From: a virus
Strand: one strand, 5' to 3'
IMG/VR virus record: IMGVR_UViG_3300025655_000052
Location: 1-51,514 of that record
DNA: 51,514 nucleotides
The notes under the pieces were generated by a model. That model had not been told where the DNA came from, ran no database searches, and worked only from the letters and a program-made list of their open reading frames with translations. The stretch's first letter is position 1; the number at the start of each line of letters is the position of its first letter. Shown piece after piece: positions 6,809 to 12,806 of the stretch. The position numbers and the translations under genes are program-made.

Positions 6809-6960
6809 TTTATTTCCCTTTCGCCAATTATCTTGTGTCCATACTTCTGTTCCATTGCATTGCACCAATTTTCGTAGTGACGCTCCCCGCTGAAGGTAAT
6901 CTTGTACGTCCTGTAACTACCTCTACGTGTCTTCACATCTATTTCGTAATTCAATTCCAT
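6805..6960 (-). CDS. small hypothetical protein, 51 aa
   Basis: ATG 6960 to TAA 6807-6805. It contains TRRGSYRTYKITFSGERHYENW, a beta-hairpin-like core, followed by a short helix. It fills the gap between the two neighbouring leftward genes, and its stop directly abuts promoter element 2. Function unknown. Confidence 0.55.
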   Translation of the reverse strand: MELNYEIDVKTRRGSYRTYKITFSGERHYENWCNAMEQKYGHKIIGEREIK

Positions 6961-6965
6961 TGCTA

Positions 6966-7055
6966 TTAAAATTTTATCGTTAGTGTTACTATCGCTATCA
7001 ATACCACCGTTAGAATGGCGTAGATTGTGTCTGAATGTCTCGTTATCGTTTTCAT
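6966..7055 (-). CDS. single-span membrane micropeptide, 29 aa
   Basis: ATG 7055-7053 overlaps the TGA of the upstream gene (ATGA) and the frame ends at TAA 6968-6966, 5 bp before the next ATG. Residues 11-28 (IYAILTVVLIAIVTLTIK) are a clear transmembrane helix after a short polar N-terminus with Lys, Arg and His. It is a second micropeptide of the same kind as that at 4140-4220. Function unknown. Confidence 0.55.
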   Translation of the reverse strand: MKTITRHSDTIYAILTVVLIAIVTLTIKF

Positions 7056-7231
7056 TTCGTTTTTGGTTTTACGCCAAACGCAATGGCTTTGACTTGTTCT
7101 TCATTTAGTCTATCGTGTAAAGACTTCCACAGTTTTGTTCGTGTTGGCTCCTTACATTCTTGTTCGAAGTAGGTTCTGCTTCCGTCTTTCAGTTCGAAGT
7201 AGAACTCCCAATTTTTTACTGGCTTACTCAT
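7052..7231 (-). CDS. hypothetical protein, 59 aa
   Basis: ATG 7231 (MSKPVKNWEFYFELKDG) is chosen because the reading frame upstream of it passes through a stable UUCG hairpin (7247-7268) and overlaps the upstream gene. An in-frame ATG at 7276 is the alternative. The protein has a strand pair (WEFYFELKDGSRTYFEQE) and a helix, and ends in an ATGA overlap with the micropeptide. Function unknown. Confidence 0.6.
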   Translation of the reverse strand: MSKPVKNWEFYFELKDGSRTYFEQECKEPTRTKLWKSLHDRLNEEQVKAIAFGVKPKTK

Positions 7232-7246
7232 TTCGTTTTGTTTTGT

Positions 7247-7268
7247 GGGTAGAGCCGAAGCCCTACCC
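7247..7268 (-). other. RNA hairpin with UUCG tetraloop in a 5' leader
   Basis: On the leftward strand the two 9-nt arms GGGTAGGGC and GCTCTACCC pair completely (one G-U) around a TTCG loop. There is no U-run after it, so it is not a simple terminator. It lies between one stop (7280-7278) and the next start (7231), where it could act as an RNA stability, processing or translation-control element. Confidence 0.6.
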
Positions 7269-7277
7269 TTGTTCATA

Positions 7278-7643
7278 CTATTTGCACTTAATTTCCTTGC
7301 CTTCCTGAAGGTCGAATATTGCAATCTGTTCACGTTCCTGACCTACCTTAATTGCATCCGCCTCTGAATACTCATCCTTCGGTAGTAGTTGAGCCACATC
7401 CAAGTAATACTTTCCTTCGTGTTCCCAACCTCCCAAGATGAAATCTTCCTTGGCAAGTAGAGTAATATGTTTGTTCACGTACTCTTGGTAATCGGCCTCT
7501 GTAGGTAGCTTATCAAATACGTTCTCCGTTGCCTTGTGGAAGGCTACCGAATAGTTATCTGAGCCGAATACGTTACCGAAAGTTAGCGAATAAGAGAAGC
7601 CTCCGTTCTCAAGTAATTCTGTGTTAAGTGTTCTTAAGTTCAT
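7278..7643 (-). CDS. hypothetical protein, 121 aa
   Basis: ATG 7643 in MNLRTLNTELLENGGFSYSL. A Gly/Ser turn, then FGNVFGSDNYSVAFHKATENVF and a helix-strand pattern up to YLDVAQLLPKDEY. It resembles a recurring early protein of Bacteroidetes phages that starts MNLxTLNxxLLENGG. No biochemical role is known to me. Confidence 0.65.
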   Translation of the reverse strand: MNLRTLNTELLENGGFSYSLTFGNVFGSDNYSVAFHKATENVFDKLPTEADYQEYVNKHITLLAKEDFILGGWEHEGKYYLDVAQLLPKDEYSEADAIKVGQEREQIAIFDLQEGKEIKCK

Positions 7644-7661
7644 GATGTTTGTGTTTAATAG

Positions 7662-7877
7662 TTAGTCTTCTAATTCAGGTACGAAAAAGTAATAGTCTGC
7701 CCGCCATTGGTAATATATTTTAATACCGTTAACCGTATCAATGAAGATAAAGTAGTATTTGTGCCTTGTCGTTACTTCTTCGGTCTCAGATTCTGAAAAG
7801 TCGAAGCATCGTGCGAATTCTATTGCGTATTCTTCTGTTGCTTCCTCTCCTTGTAAAATTGTGCTGAATGACTTCAT
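7662..7877 (-). CDS. hypothetical protein, 71 aa
   Basis: ATG 7877. An acidic N-terminal helix (EEATEEYAIEFARCFDFSESETEEV) precedes a strand-rich, aromatic C-terminus (YYFIFIDTVNGIKIYYQWR). The leader is the recurring TAACTATTAAAA sequence. Function unknown. Confidence 0.6.
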   Translation of the reverse strand: MKSFSTILQGEEATEEYAIEFARCFDFSESETEEVTTRHKYYFIFIDTVNGIKIYYQWRADYYFFVPELED

Positions 7878-7906
7878 GATTATTGTTTTTAATAGTTAGT
7901 TACTTG

Positions 7907-8116
7907 TTATGCTCTTGAAAGTAATACGTCTTCAATTGTTTCTAAAATTTGGCTACGTGTCCAACCGCTTGCTATCGATTCAGGTGCTATAGCTTTTGCA
8001 AGGAGGTAAAGGTCTTTATCGTTCTCTACCCTTTCCAATGCCTCCGCCATTTCATATGCCTTACTTAGGTTGTCCATATCAGCTAAAATTCTGTTGATTG
8101 TTTCTTGCTTTTTCAT
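7907..8116 (-). CDS. hypothetical helical protein, 69 aa
   Basis: ATG 8116. Almost entirely helical, with repeated acidic heptad-like residues (NLSKAYEMAEALERVENDKDLYLLAKAI) and a final GWTRSQILETIEDVLLS helix. It is the first gene behind promoter element 3. Function unknown. Confidence 0.6.
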   Translation of the reverse strand: MKKQETINRILADMDNLSKAYEMAEALERVENDKDLYLLAKAIAPESIASGWTRSQILETIEDVLLSRA

Positions 8117-8152
8117 TTTTCTGTTTTTTTAATTCGACTGCAATGTAGTTAC

Positions 8153-8186
8153 GTTCCTGATACTAAAATGTAATGTAGATGACAAT
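8153..8186 (-). promoter_or_regulatory. palindromic promoter/operator element, copy 3
   Basis: TGTAATGTAGATGACA lies at 8169-8184; it is the least symmetric copy (TGTA in place of TGTC). Leftward it is followed by TTTTAGTATCAGGAAC. It sits in a 77-bp gap just upstream of the 69-residue gene. See copy 1 for the interpretation. Confidence 0.5.
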
Positions 8187-8193
8187 TACCGTT

Positions 8194-8397
8194 TTATTGT
8201 TCAGTGCCTATGGTCAAACCGTAGGATACAAATACCACTGCCGTAATGAACCCGTTGATTATAATCGTAAATTCACTTCTGAGTGCCTCGACCAAGTCAA
8301 ACCCTCCAACACTTACCAACCAAAAGAATGTAATGAATGTTGGAATAATTAACCCCGTAATGACCGTTACTGTAATTGTTTTGATGAATGCTTTCAT
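8194..8397 (-). CDS. two-helix membrane protein, 67 aa
   Basis: ATG 8397 (MKAFIKTITVTVITG) within the leader CAAAAGCAAAATGAAAGC. That leader is nearly identical to the leader of the next upstream gene. Two transmembrane helices are seen: ITVTVITGLIIPTFITFFW (about 8-26) and IIINGFITAVVFVSYGLTI (about 45-63). Together with the adjacent 55-residue membrane gene it looks like a duplicated or paired membrane module; a pair of small membrane proteins could act in lysis, exclusion or membrane remodelling. Confidence 0.6.
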   Translation of the reverse strand: MKAFIKTITVTVITGLIIPTFITFFWLVSVGGFDLVEALRSEFTIIINGFITAVVFVSYGLTIGTEQ

Positions 8398-8410
8398 TTT
8401 GCTTTTGTGT

Positions 8411-8578
8411 TTAAAGTTTACCGTTCTCAATTCCATCAAGTAGAATGGCTCCAATGAATGATGCCAAACAACCAAGTCCAAGTAGCCCAAAGGCAAGTTC
8501 GTTTATGAATATCAGCGAAGCTACTGATGATACTGATAAGACAATGCTCGTTAATGCGAATAGTGTTGATGCTTTCAT
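8411..8578 (-). CDS. two-helix membrane protein, 55 aa
   Basis: ATG 8578 to TAA 8413-8411. Two hydrophobic segments are seen, TLFALTSIVLSVSSVASLIF and AFGLLGLGCLASFIGAILL, with a short polar turn between them. The leader AAAGCAAAATGAAAGC matches that of the downstream 67-residue gene. The gene is in a different frame from a longer shadow reading that has no membrane character. Confidence 0.6.
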   Translation of the reverse strand: MKASTLFALTSIVLSVSSVASLIFINELAFGLLGLGCLASFIGAILLDGIENGKL

Positions 8579-8623
8579 TTTGCTTTTGTTTTAGTGGAAG
8601 GAGGTCGAGCCTCCCCGTGTTAA

Positions 8624-8878
8624 TCACTTCGTTAATCTGTTATTGATAAACCAATATGCCTCTTGGATGCCGTTATCGTCAAGATTGACCGAACACTTCT
8701 CGAACCGACCTCCAGATGACCAACCACTTGGAAAGTATTGGATGTCCAACACGTTAACGTGTCCTGAGTAGTTGATGAACCATTTACCTCTGTAACTTTC
8801 AAGTTCTAATTGTCTAAGTACTGCATCGCTCTTTGCGGCCAATGCTACCAATTCAAATAATTCTGTTATTGTTTTCAT
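8624..8878 (-). CDS. hypothetical protein, 84 aa
   Basis: ATG 8878. An N-terminal helix (ELFELVALAAKSDAVLRQLELE) is followed by a strand-rich aromatic part (GKWFINYSGHVNVLDIQYF) and a GWSSGG turn. It is a typical small early phage protein with no recognised family. Confidence 0.65.
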   Translation of the reverse strand: MKTITELFELVALAAKSDAVLRQLELESYRGKWFINYSGHVNVLDIQYFPSGWSSGGRFEKCSVNLDDNGIQEAYWFINNRLTK

Positions 8879-8926
8879 TTTGTTTTTTTTATTGTGCGTT
8901 ACGGATGCGCACCCCCCATTTCAATA

Positions 8927-9178
8927 TTACTTTCCTGTTATTCTAACTATTTTTACGCTATCCTCTATTGATGAAGCCAAGCAATCGCCACCTGTGTATA
9001 TATCCTCAGAACCTCGTTCGGTAATGAATGTGGCAAATGTCAACTTGTTATTCTCATCAACACCATACTTGTAAACAGATAACGGTGCGCCCGTTACAAA
9101 TGTCTTGCTGTTCTTTTTAGCCCAAGCAATTAGCTTCTCACTTCTCTTGGTGCTTTCTTTTTCAATGTAAGTTTTCAT
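8927..9178 (-). CDS. hypothetical protein, 83 aa
   Basis: ATG 9178 (MKTYIEKESTKRSEKLIAWAKKNSK). A basic N-terminal helix precedes a beta-rich C-terminal part (PLSVYKYGVDENNKLTFATFI). It is the first gene of the whole leftward block, downstream of the elements at 9241 and 9388, so it should be among the earliest and most highly expressed. Function unknown. Confidence 0.65.
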   Translation of the reverse strand: MKTYIEKESTKRSEKLIAWAKKNSKTFVTGAPLSVYKYGVDENNKLTFATFITERGSEDIYTGGDCLASSIEDSVKIVRITGK

Positions 9179-9240
9179 CTTGTTGAGTTTTTAGTGGGTC
9201 ACCCCGTTTGTTTCTGAGGGTAAAAGTATATCGGGGGTTT

Positions 9241-9268
9241 GACGTAAAATGTCAGCCAGATGACAAAA
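9241..9268 (-). promoter_or_regulatory. palindromic promoter/operator element, copy 4
   Basis: TGTCAGCCAGATGACA at 9250-9265, followed leftward by TTTTACGTC. It is the only copy not followed by CAGGAAC. It lies about 70 bp upstream of the first gene of the leftward block. Confidence 0.55.
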
Positions 9269-9387
9269 GTGAAAATAGCCTTGTAAGTTGCTGATTATCA
9301 ACACGTTAGAAATAGACCAAGCTAAATTGCTACGTGTGTACGTTGTTGCCTATTATAGTAATAAGGTATCACGGGCGTAAGATAATG

Positions 9388-9432
9388 TTCCTGACGTATA
9401 ATGCAAATAGCAAATGTCATATAGAAGACAAA
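9388..9432 (-). promoter_or_regulatory. palindromic promoter/operator element, copy 5
   Basis: TGTCATATAGAAGACA at 9415-9430, preceded leftward by TTTGTC. In this copy the TTTTA is replaced by TTTGCTATTTGC before ATACGTCAGGAAC. It is a second upstream element for the leftward block. Confidence 0.45.
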
Positions 9433-9884
9433 CACATAGAATCACTATACGTGTACACATTGCCCTGAACTTAATTTCAAATAAAAAAAAGTTTTGATAC
9501 CTACATACCAAAGAGAAGAGAAAACCCTTTAGATACAATGTTATTGGCATTTAAAGGCATATGGGCTAGAAACATAAAGGAACGCTGAAACATAAGATAC
9601 TTAGGCATTGGGAGAAAGGAAGGGAAAGTACCTTGTAATGCATAGTATTAACCTTTTACGTGCAACGTCAACGGCCAACAGAAACATCATTGCAACGGCC
9701 AGCATCTACAGGTAGATAGGCATGAGCGGCTCCAAGGTTAAGGTTTGTTAACGCTTGCCACGGCACGAACGAACATTTGACCCATGGCAACCGAACTCAG
9801 TAGAAGGTAGTGCATCGGGTAGCTACATATGAAATGATGTATGATGATGCGGGAGGCTCAGGTTCGGGTTTTGTTTGGAATTTG

Positions 9885-9912
9885 ACCCCCCACCCCATGC
9901 GACACGGGGGGT
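9885..9912. repeat. inverted repeat with C6/G6 arms
   Basis: ACCCCCC at 9885-9891 is complementary to GGGGGGT at 9906-9912, with a 14-nt loop. The stem is strong on either strand and is not followed by a T-run, so it may be an attenuating or processing structure for leftward transcripts from the gene at 10034-10288. Confidence 0.5.
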
Positions 9913-9959
9913 GATTTTGACACGATTTGGAATCCGATTCACTATGTATATACTACCCC

Positions 9960-9985
9960 CATGTACACAACTCATGTACACAACT
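9960..9985. repeat. 13-bp perfect tandem repeat, two copies
   Basis: CATGTACACAACT occurs twice in direct succession and a third CAT follows. Each unit contains the palindrome TGTACA. This is a possible protein-binding pair in the intergenic control region. Confidence 0.6.
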
Positions 9986-9994
9986 CATACCCCA

Positions 9995-10022
9995 CCCCAT
10001 TTCACCCTGGGGGCTTTTTTTT
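9995..10022 (+). terminator. terminator-like hairpin (rightward)
   Basis: CCCCA pairs with TGGGG around an 8-nt loop, followed by GGC and a run of eight Ts. The stem is short. No rightward gene precedes it, so it would end a non-coding rightward transcript or block read-in. Confidence 0.4.
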
Positions 10023-10033
10023 CAGGAACGCTG

Positions 10034-10288
10034 TCAGATGAATCCCTTTTCTTTTAGGGTCTTATAGTATTTACGTTCTGCCTCTGCTGTCTGTTGTTTC
10101 TGGTGTTCCTTTGCAGCGGACCTTATTTCTTTCAGGTCTTTGTTCATGGTTTGAATTATCCATGCCTGTTTACTGTTTCTTTCTTTGAGCATTCTTATGT
10201 TGAATGCTTCGTCTTTCAGCTTTTTCGTCAGGCTCGTTATCTCCTCATGCTTTGATGGGAAGAGTATTTTGAATAGTTTATCTTTCAT
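10034..10288 (-). CDS. coiled-coil hypothetical protein, 84 aa
   Basis: ATG 10288. Nearly the whole length is a charged helix with heptad character (HEEITSLTKKLKDEAFNIRML ... KDLKEIRSAAKEHQKQQ). This suggests a dimeric coiled coil such as a small scaffold, a regulator or a spanin-like part without a membrane helix. It is divergently oriented to the 186-residue gene, with 36 bp between the two start codons. Confidence 0.6.
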   Translation of the reverse strand: MKDKLFKILFPSKHEEITSLTKKLKDEAFNIRMLKERNSKQAWIIQTMNKDLKEIRSAAKEHQKQQTAEAERKYYKTLKEKGFI

Positions 10289-10312
10289 AACAACGAATTT
10301 ATGGGTTTTTAT

Positions 10313-10320
10313 TAAATTAG
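10313..10320 (+). promoter_or_regulatory. -7 box, near-leaderless promoter
   Basis: TAAATTAG, a variant of the Bacteroidetes -7 box TAnnTTTG, ends 4 nt before the ATG at 10325. No good -33 TTTG is seen at the expected distance. Confidence 0.4.
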
Positions 10321-10324
10321 CTGC

Positions 10325-10885
10325 ATGAAAAAACTTAATAATACGGTGATCAAGAACCTATCTCCTAAGATGGGTAAGAGGATAATTGAGAAGTACCAGT
10401 CTGACGGATGGGATACTGGAGAGAATACTGGCAATAATTATTACGGTATGGATACTGATTTTTTTTGGGAAGGATTTTACTATTATGGTGTCATAGATGG
10501 TGAGTTCGGTGGCTATCGTGCTGATTGGATTGAAAGTGATCGGAATAATTATGTATCTATCATAGAGCTTGACGAGTGGAGGCTTAATGGGATTTCAGAC
10601 ATAGGTGTATGTCAGGCTAATGGATTGAGTGAGGAGGATCGAATAGCCGTCAGGTCGGTTGTACTTGCACAGGCACTTGTGAATGAGCTTGATATGATGT
10701 CAGGAACGTCACCAAACAGGGACGTATTGAAGATCATTGGAAATACCTTTATTTCTGAGCTTGATGGTTTCCTTGACAATGTTTACGGTGAACACACGGA
10801 CTCATCGATCTGTTATCTTGTAGATAGGTGTCAGTCTTCATTGAATGATGTATTTGACGCTTTAATAAAAAGCGATACATTGTAA
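10325..10885 (+). CDS. hypothetical protein, 186 aa
   Basis: The N-terminal part has MKKLNNTVIKNLSPKMGKRIIEKY, then a Gly/Tyr/aromatic segment (NNYYGMDTDFFWEGFYYYGV) and an acidic helical C-terminal half with SEEDRIAVRSVVLAQAL. No family recognised. The first rightward gene after the intergenic region, with its own -7 box 4 nt before the ATG. Aspartate and glutamate dominate throughout, so a regulator or host-binding protein is possible. Confidence 0.65.
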   Translation: MKKLNNTVIKNLSPKMGKRIIEKYQSDGWDTGENTGNNYYGMDTDFFWEGFYYYGVIDGEFGGYRADWIESDRNNYVSIIELDEWRLNGISDIGVCQANGLSEEDRIAVRSVVLAQALVNELDMMSGTSPNRDVLKIIGNTFISELDGFLDNVYGEHTDSSICYLVDRCQSSLNDVFDALIKSDTL

Positions 10886-10909
10886 TTTGAAAAATAATCA
10901 TTTACTTAG
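10880..10909 (+). promoter_or_regulatory. Bacteroidetes-type promoter
   Basis: TTG at 10880-10882, a 19-nt spacer and TTACTTAG at 10902-10909, followed by CGG. The spacing is exact and the -7 box is a variant of TAnnTTTG. The leader to the ATG at 10931 is about 15 nt. Confidence 0.5.
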
Positions 10910-10930
10910 CGGTCATAAAACTCAAAACAA

Positions 10931-11155
10931 ATGACACCACAAGAGAGGACTATTTACAATTCCTTATTAATGATTCTTCATACCACGCCATACAGCATAG
11001 CTTTGCAGTTGATGACTGAAGACTTGCCTCCATCTTCAAAAACACAGTACAAGAAGAAGATAAACTCGGTTTATGATAAGTACATAGACGGAAAGGTAGA
11101 GTACAAGGCTAAAGAGTTGGAAGAGTTAATGAAAACCATAGGTTGGGAAGTGTAA
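10931..11155 (+). CDS. small hypothetical protein, 74 aa
   Basis: Begins MTPQERTIYNSLLMILHTTP. The N-terminal MTPQ start is shared with the gene at 11594. The helices carry YKKKINSVYDKYIDG and EYKAKELEELMKTIGWEV. The stop overlaps the next start as TAATG, so it is coupled to the zincin gene. Function unknown. Confidence 0.65.
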   Translation: MTPQERTIYNSLLMILHTTPYSIALQLMTEDLPPSSKTQYKKKINSVYDKYIDGKVEYKAKELEELMKTIGWEV

Positions 11156-11457
11156 TGAAACCACTTATAGATTCCTGGGTACGTAGGCTTGGTCTTGATG
11201 ATTGGAGTGTCCGTACAGAACGTATAGACCCAAAGCAAGTGGAGTACAATGGTGAGGATTACTTTGTAGGGATAGAGAGGGACTTTAATGGCAGGAGTGC
11301 TGTCATTTACCACGACATACCTTTGGACGAGGAGAGTATAGTGCATGAGTTGTTGCATATATGTTTTCCACAGGCTGATGATGAGAGTTATGAGGAGTAT
11401 GAGGATTTTATAGCGAAGGCTACCAAGGATACGATATTGCTGTATGAAATGAATTAG
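11155..11457 (+). CDS. SprT-like zincin metalloprotease-like protein
   Basis: A 100-residue protein started at ATG 11155 by TAATG coupling; an in-frame ATG 12 nt upstream is the alternative. The motif SIVHELLHICFP carries a HExxH zinc site (His64, Glu65, His68), with an acidic helix after it. The first half has the strand-rich, tryptophan-containing pattern (DSWVRRLGLDDWSVR) seen before the active helix in minimal SprT/WSS1-like domains found in phages. It may cleave a DNA-bound or host protein. A third zinc ligand cannot be assigned confidently, so a non-catalytic member is possible. Confidence 0.65.
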   Translation: MKPLIDSWVRRLGLDDWSVRTERIDPKQVEYNGEDYFVGIERDFNGRSAVIYHDIPLDEESIVHELLHICFPQADDESYEEYEDFIAKATKDTILLYEMN

Positions 11458-11506
11458 GATAATAATCTGCTGTACATATCTTTTGCGTTTTGATTCATTC
11501 TTTGTT

Positions 11507-11537
11507 CCCCGCCCTGGCAGATGGCGGGGTTTTTTTA
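11507..11537 (+). terminator. rho-independent terminator
   Basis: CCCCGCC (11507-11513) pairs with GGCGGGG (11523-11529) around a 9-nt loop and is followed by seven Ts. It closes the two-gene unit 10931-11457. Confidence 0.85.
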
Positions 11538-11547
11538 TTTGAAAAAG

Positions 11548-11578
11548 TTGCGTGGTATTGGAATATTTATTTACTTGC
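11548..11578 (+). promoter_or_regulatory. Bacteroidetes-type promoter
   Basis: TTG at 11548-11550, a 20-nt spacer and TTACTTGC at 11571-11578. It starts immediately after the terminator and drives the gene at 11594. Confidence 0.45.
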
Positions 11579-11593
11579 GCTAAAATTAAAAAC

Positions 11594-11803
11594 ATGACAC
11601 CACAACTGCACGTAGAGAGAGTATTGATAAGATGCTTTGAGGTTTACCCTCCCAATGGAAAGGAGCATCGTAAGTTTTTCAAGAACCTTGTCAAGCAGGG
11701 TAGTATGCATGAGAACATGGCGAGTATTATCGTCAGTATCATTGAGGATCCCAACTGTGTGTACATAGTGAAGTCTGACGGAACGCTAAAGATATTGGGA
11801 TGA
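11594..11803 (+). CDS. small hypothetical protein, 69 aa
   Basis: ATG 11594 (MTPQLHVERVLIRCFEVYPP) follows the promoter and terminator, so the longer in-frame reading from 11552 is rejected. It is a mixed alpha/beta protein ending CVYIVKSDGTLKILG. It ends in an ATGA overlap with the nuclease-like gene. Function unknown. Confidence 0.65.
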   Translation: MTPQLHVERVLIRCFEVYPPNGKEHRKFFKNLVKQGSMHENMASIIVSIIEDPNCVYIVKSDGTLKILG

Positions 11804-12258
11804 AAGTAACGCTAAGACCTGACGAAATCACAGTTTGTGAGATGATAGGAAGAATGAGAACATTGATAGCGAGAAACGCTGGTGTAAAAGATGCTAAAAT
11901 AGGAAGCCATGATGGTATGGCTGCTGATGTTGATGGGGTAATTGCTGAGTATGCCTTTGCTAAAAAATTCAATGTATTCCCAGATATAGGTTTATCTCCG
12001 AGAAGCGGAAGTTGCGATGGTGTATATAAGAATTACAGGTACGATATAAAGTCTACGAGGTACAAAACTGGAAAGTTACTGTCCACGATGAAGGTTAATC
12101 CAGATGTCGATATGTATATACTCGCTATAATTGAAGATAATACGGTAACATTTGCTGGGTGGTCTTTAAAGGATGAACTCATACAAGAGTCCAACATCAA
12201 AGATTTAGGTCACGGAAAAGGTTATTGCTTATCCCAAAATCAATTAAGACCACTATAA
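11800..12258 (+). CDS. PD-(D/E)XK nuclease-like protein, 152 aa
   Basis: Candidate catalytic residues form the PD-(D/E)XK pattern: Glu50 in GVIAEYAFAK, Asp73 in SCDGVYKN and Asp82-x-Lys84 in YDIKSTRY. The helix-strand-strand order matches this fold, and the rest (DMYILAIIEDNTVTFAGW) resembles the later strands of such enzymes. Proteins with this layout are common in phages and may act as Holliday-junction, recombination or nicking nucleases. Coupled by ATGA to the gene upstream. Substrate unknown. Confidence 0.6.
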   Translation: MKVTLRPDEITVCEMIGRMRTLIARNAGVKDAKIGSHDGMAADVDGVIAEYAFAKKFNVFPDIGLSPRSGSCDGVYKNYRYDIKSTRYKTGKLLSTMKVNPDVDMYILAIIEDNTVTFAGWSLKDELIQESNIKDLGHGKGYCLSQNQLRPL

Positions 12259-12267
12259 ACAAATAAG

Positions 12268-12459
12268 ATGAGCGATACTGAAGAAGCATACTACAACGCC
12301 TATCAGTTATTGATAGGTGATACAGACTACGACAAGCTTGCAGAGCAGGAGGTGTTCTACCTGCCTGAGAATCACGAAGACCCAGATGTGGTACTGAAGT
12401 ATTACGAGTCCATTGAGGACTACGAGAAGTGTAAGAAGATAATAGAGCGAAACTCTTGA
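12268..12459 (+). CDS. small acidic hypothetical protein, 63 aa
   Basis: Begins MSDTEEAYYNAYQLLIGDTD and has the C-terminal motif DPDVVLKYYESIEDYEKCKKI. The core 'P-D-x-V-x-x-Y-x-x-x-E-x-Y-E-x-C' is recognisable in short Bacteroidetes phage proteins. The A-rich leader ends AAATAAGATGAG, similar to that of the genes at 12553 and 12807. Function unknown. Confidence 0.6.
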   Translation: MSDTEEAYYNAYQLLIGDTDYDKLAEQEVFYLPENHEDPDVVLKYYESIEDYEKCKKIIERNS

Positions 12460-12552
12460 TCAGAGTAGAAACAACCGTAAATTCCATGGGTCAGCTCGGT
12501 GATAATGGTGGTAACATATGCCCACTCGCTCTTAATTTAAACCAAAACAAAG

Positions 12553-12687
12553 ATGAGTAAAGAAGAACTTATAGAAGAAATACTGGATATAATAAATTCA
12601 GAAAATAGTGGATTAAGTCATCAACAAAGACTTAATGAAATTGAAGGTTTATTAAACCAAAACAAGGATGAGAAAGGACGAACTTAA
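12553..12687 (+). CDS. small helical protein, 44 aa
   Basis: ATG 12553 to TAA 12685-12687. The helix MSKEELIEEILDIINSENSG is followed by a second helix ending LNQNKDEKGRT. Its start context AAACAAAGATGAGTAAAGAA is repeated at the gene at 12807. It overlaps the next frame by 20 nt. It may be a coding gene or a leader peptide. Confidence 0.45.
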   Translation: MSKEELIEEILDIINSENSGLSHQQRLNEIEGLLNQNKDEKGRT

Positions 12688-12796
12688 ATGGGTCTTGCAC
12701 GAGGCTATTTGTTTTTCGATACACATTTTACTGTGGATTGTTACAATATTAATGTTCGTGTTTCCACTACTAATGATTATAGGACTAAGTTATTAA
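12668..12796 (+). CDS. small membrane protein, 42 aa
   Basis: ATG 12668 to TAA 12794-12796, with the leader AAAACAAGGATG. Residues 13-41 hold two closely spaced hydrophobic segments (AICFSIHILLWIVTILMF and VFPLLMIIGLS) after a charged N-terminus, so it is a short hairpin or one long membrane helix. It lies between two cytosolic genes of the same operon. Function unknown; a lysis or exclusion peptide is possible. Confidence 0.5.
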   Translation: MRKDELKWVLHEAICFSIHILLWIVTILMFVFPLLMIIGLSY

Positions 12797-12806
12797 CAGA
12801 ACAAAG

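Larger units (their letters stand above)
9433..10033. other. long intergenic region between leftward and rightward blocks
   Basis: No convincing gene is seen on either strand in about 600 bp. Several GGCAT words occur at irregular spacing (about 9546, 9556, 9604, 9719), along with two AACGGCCA words (about 9669 and 9693). The right end holds a hairpin with C6/G6 arms, a 13-bp tandem repeat and a terminator-like hairpin. No tRNA T-arm or D-arm pair could be matched. Location at the main strand switch makes it a candidate origin or control region, by inference only. Confidence 0.4.

Noticed and set aside
9353-9550. 65-residue leftward frame in the intergenic region
   Set aside because: It runs across a palindromic promoter element, has no coupled neighbour and has a composition of chance hydrophobic and Cys residues.
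9700-9870. Possible tRNA-like segments (GGTTCGGG and neighbouring stems)
   Set aside because: No acceptor stem, anticodon stem and T-arm could be matched together in 70-95 nt.
9875-10057. 60-residue rightward frame ending past the terminator-like hairpin
   Set aside because: It covers the C6/G6 hairpin, the tandem repeat and the T-run; its sequence is Pro/Thr/His-rich from the repeats.
11071-11595. 174-residue leftward frame
   Set aside because: Antisense to the 74-residue gene, the zincin gene and a strong rightward terminator; it has no promoter.
12486-12560. 24-codon frame MGQLGDNGG... before the 44-residue gene
   Set aside because: It covers the A-rich leader of the next gene; its similarity to that gene's C-terminus comes from the repeated leader, not from coding conservation.
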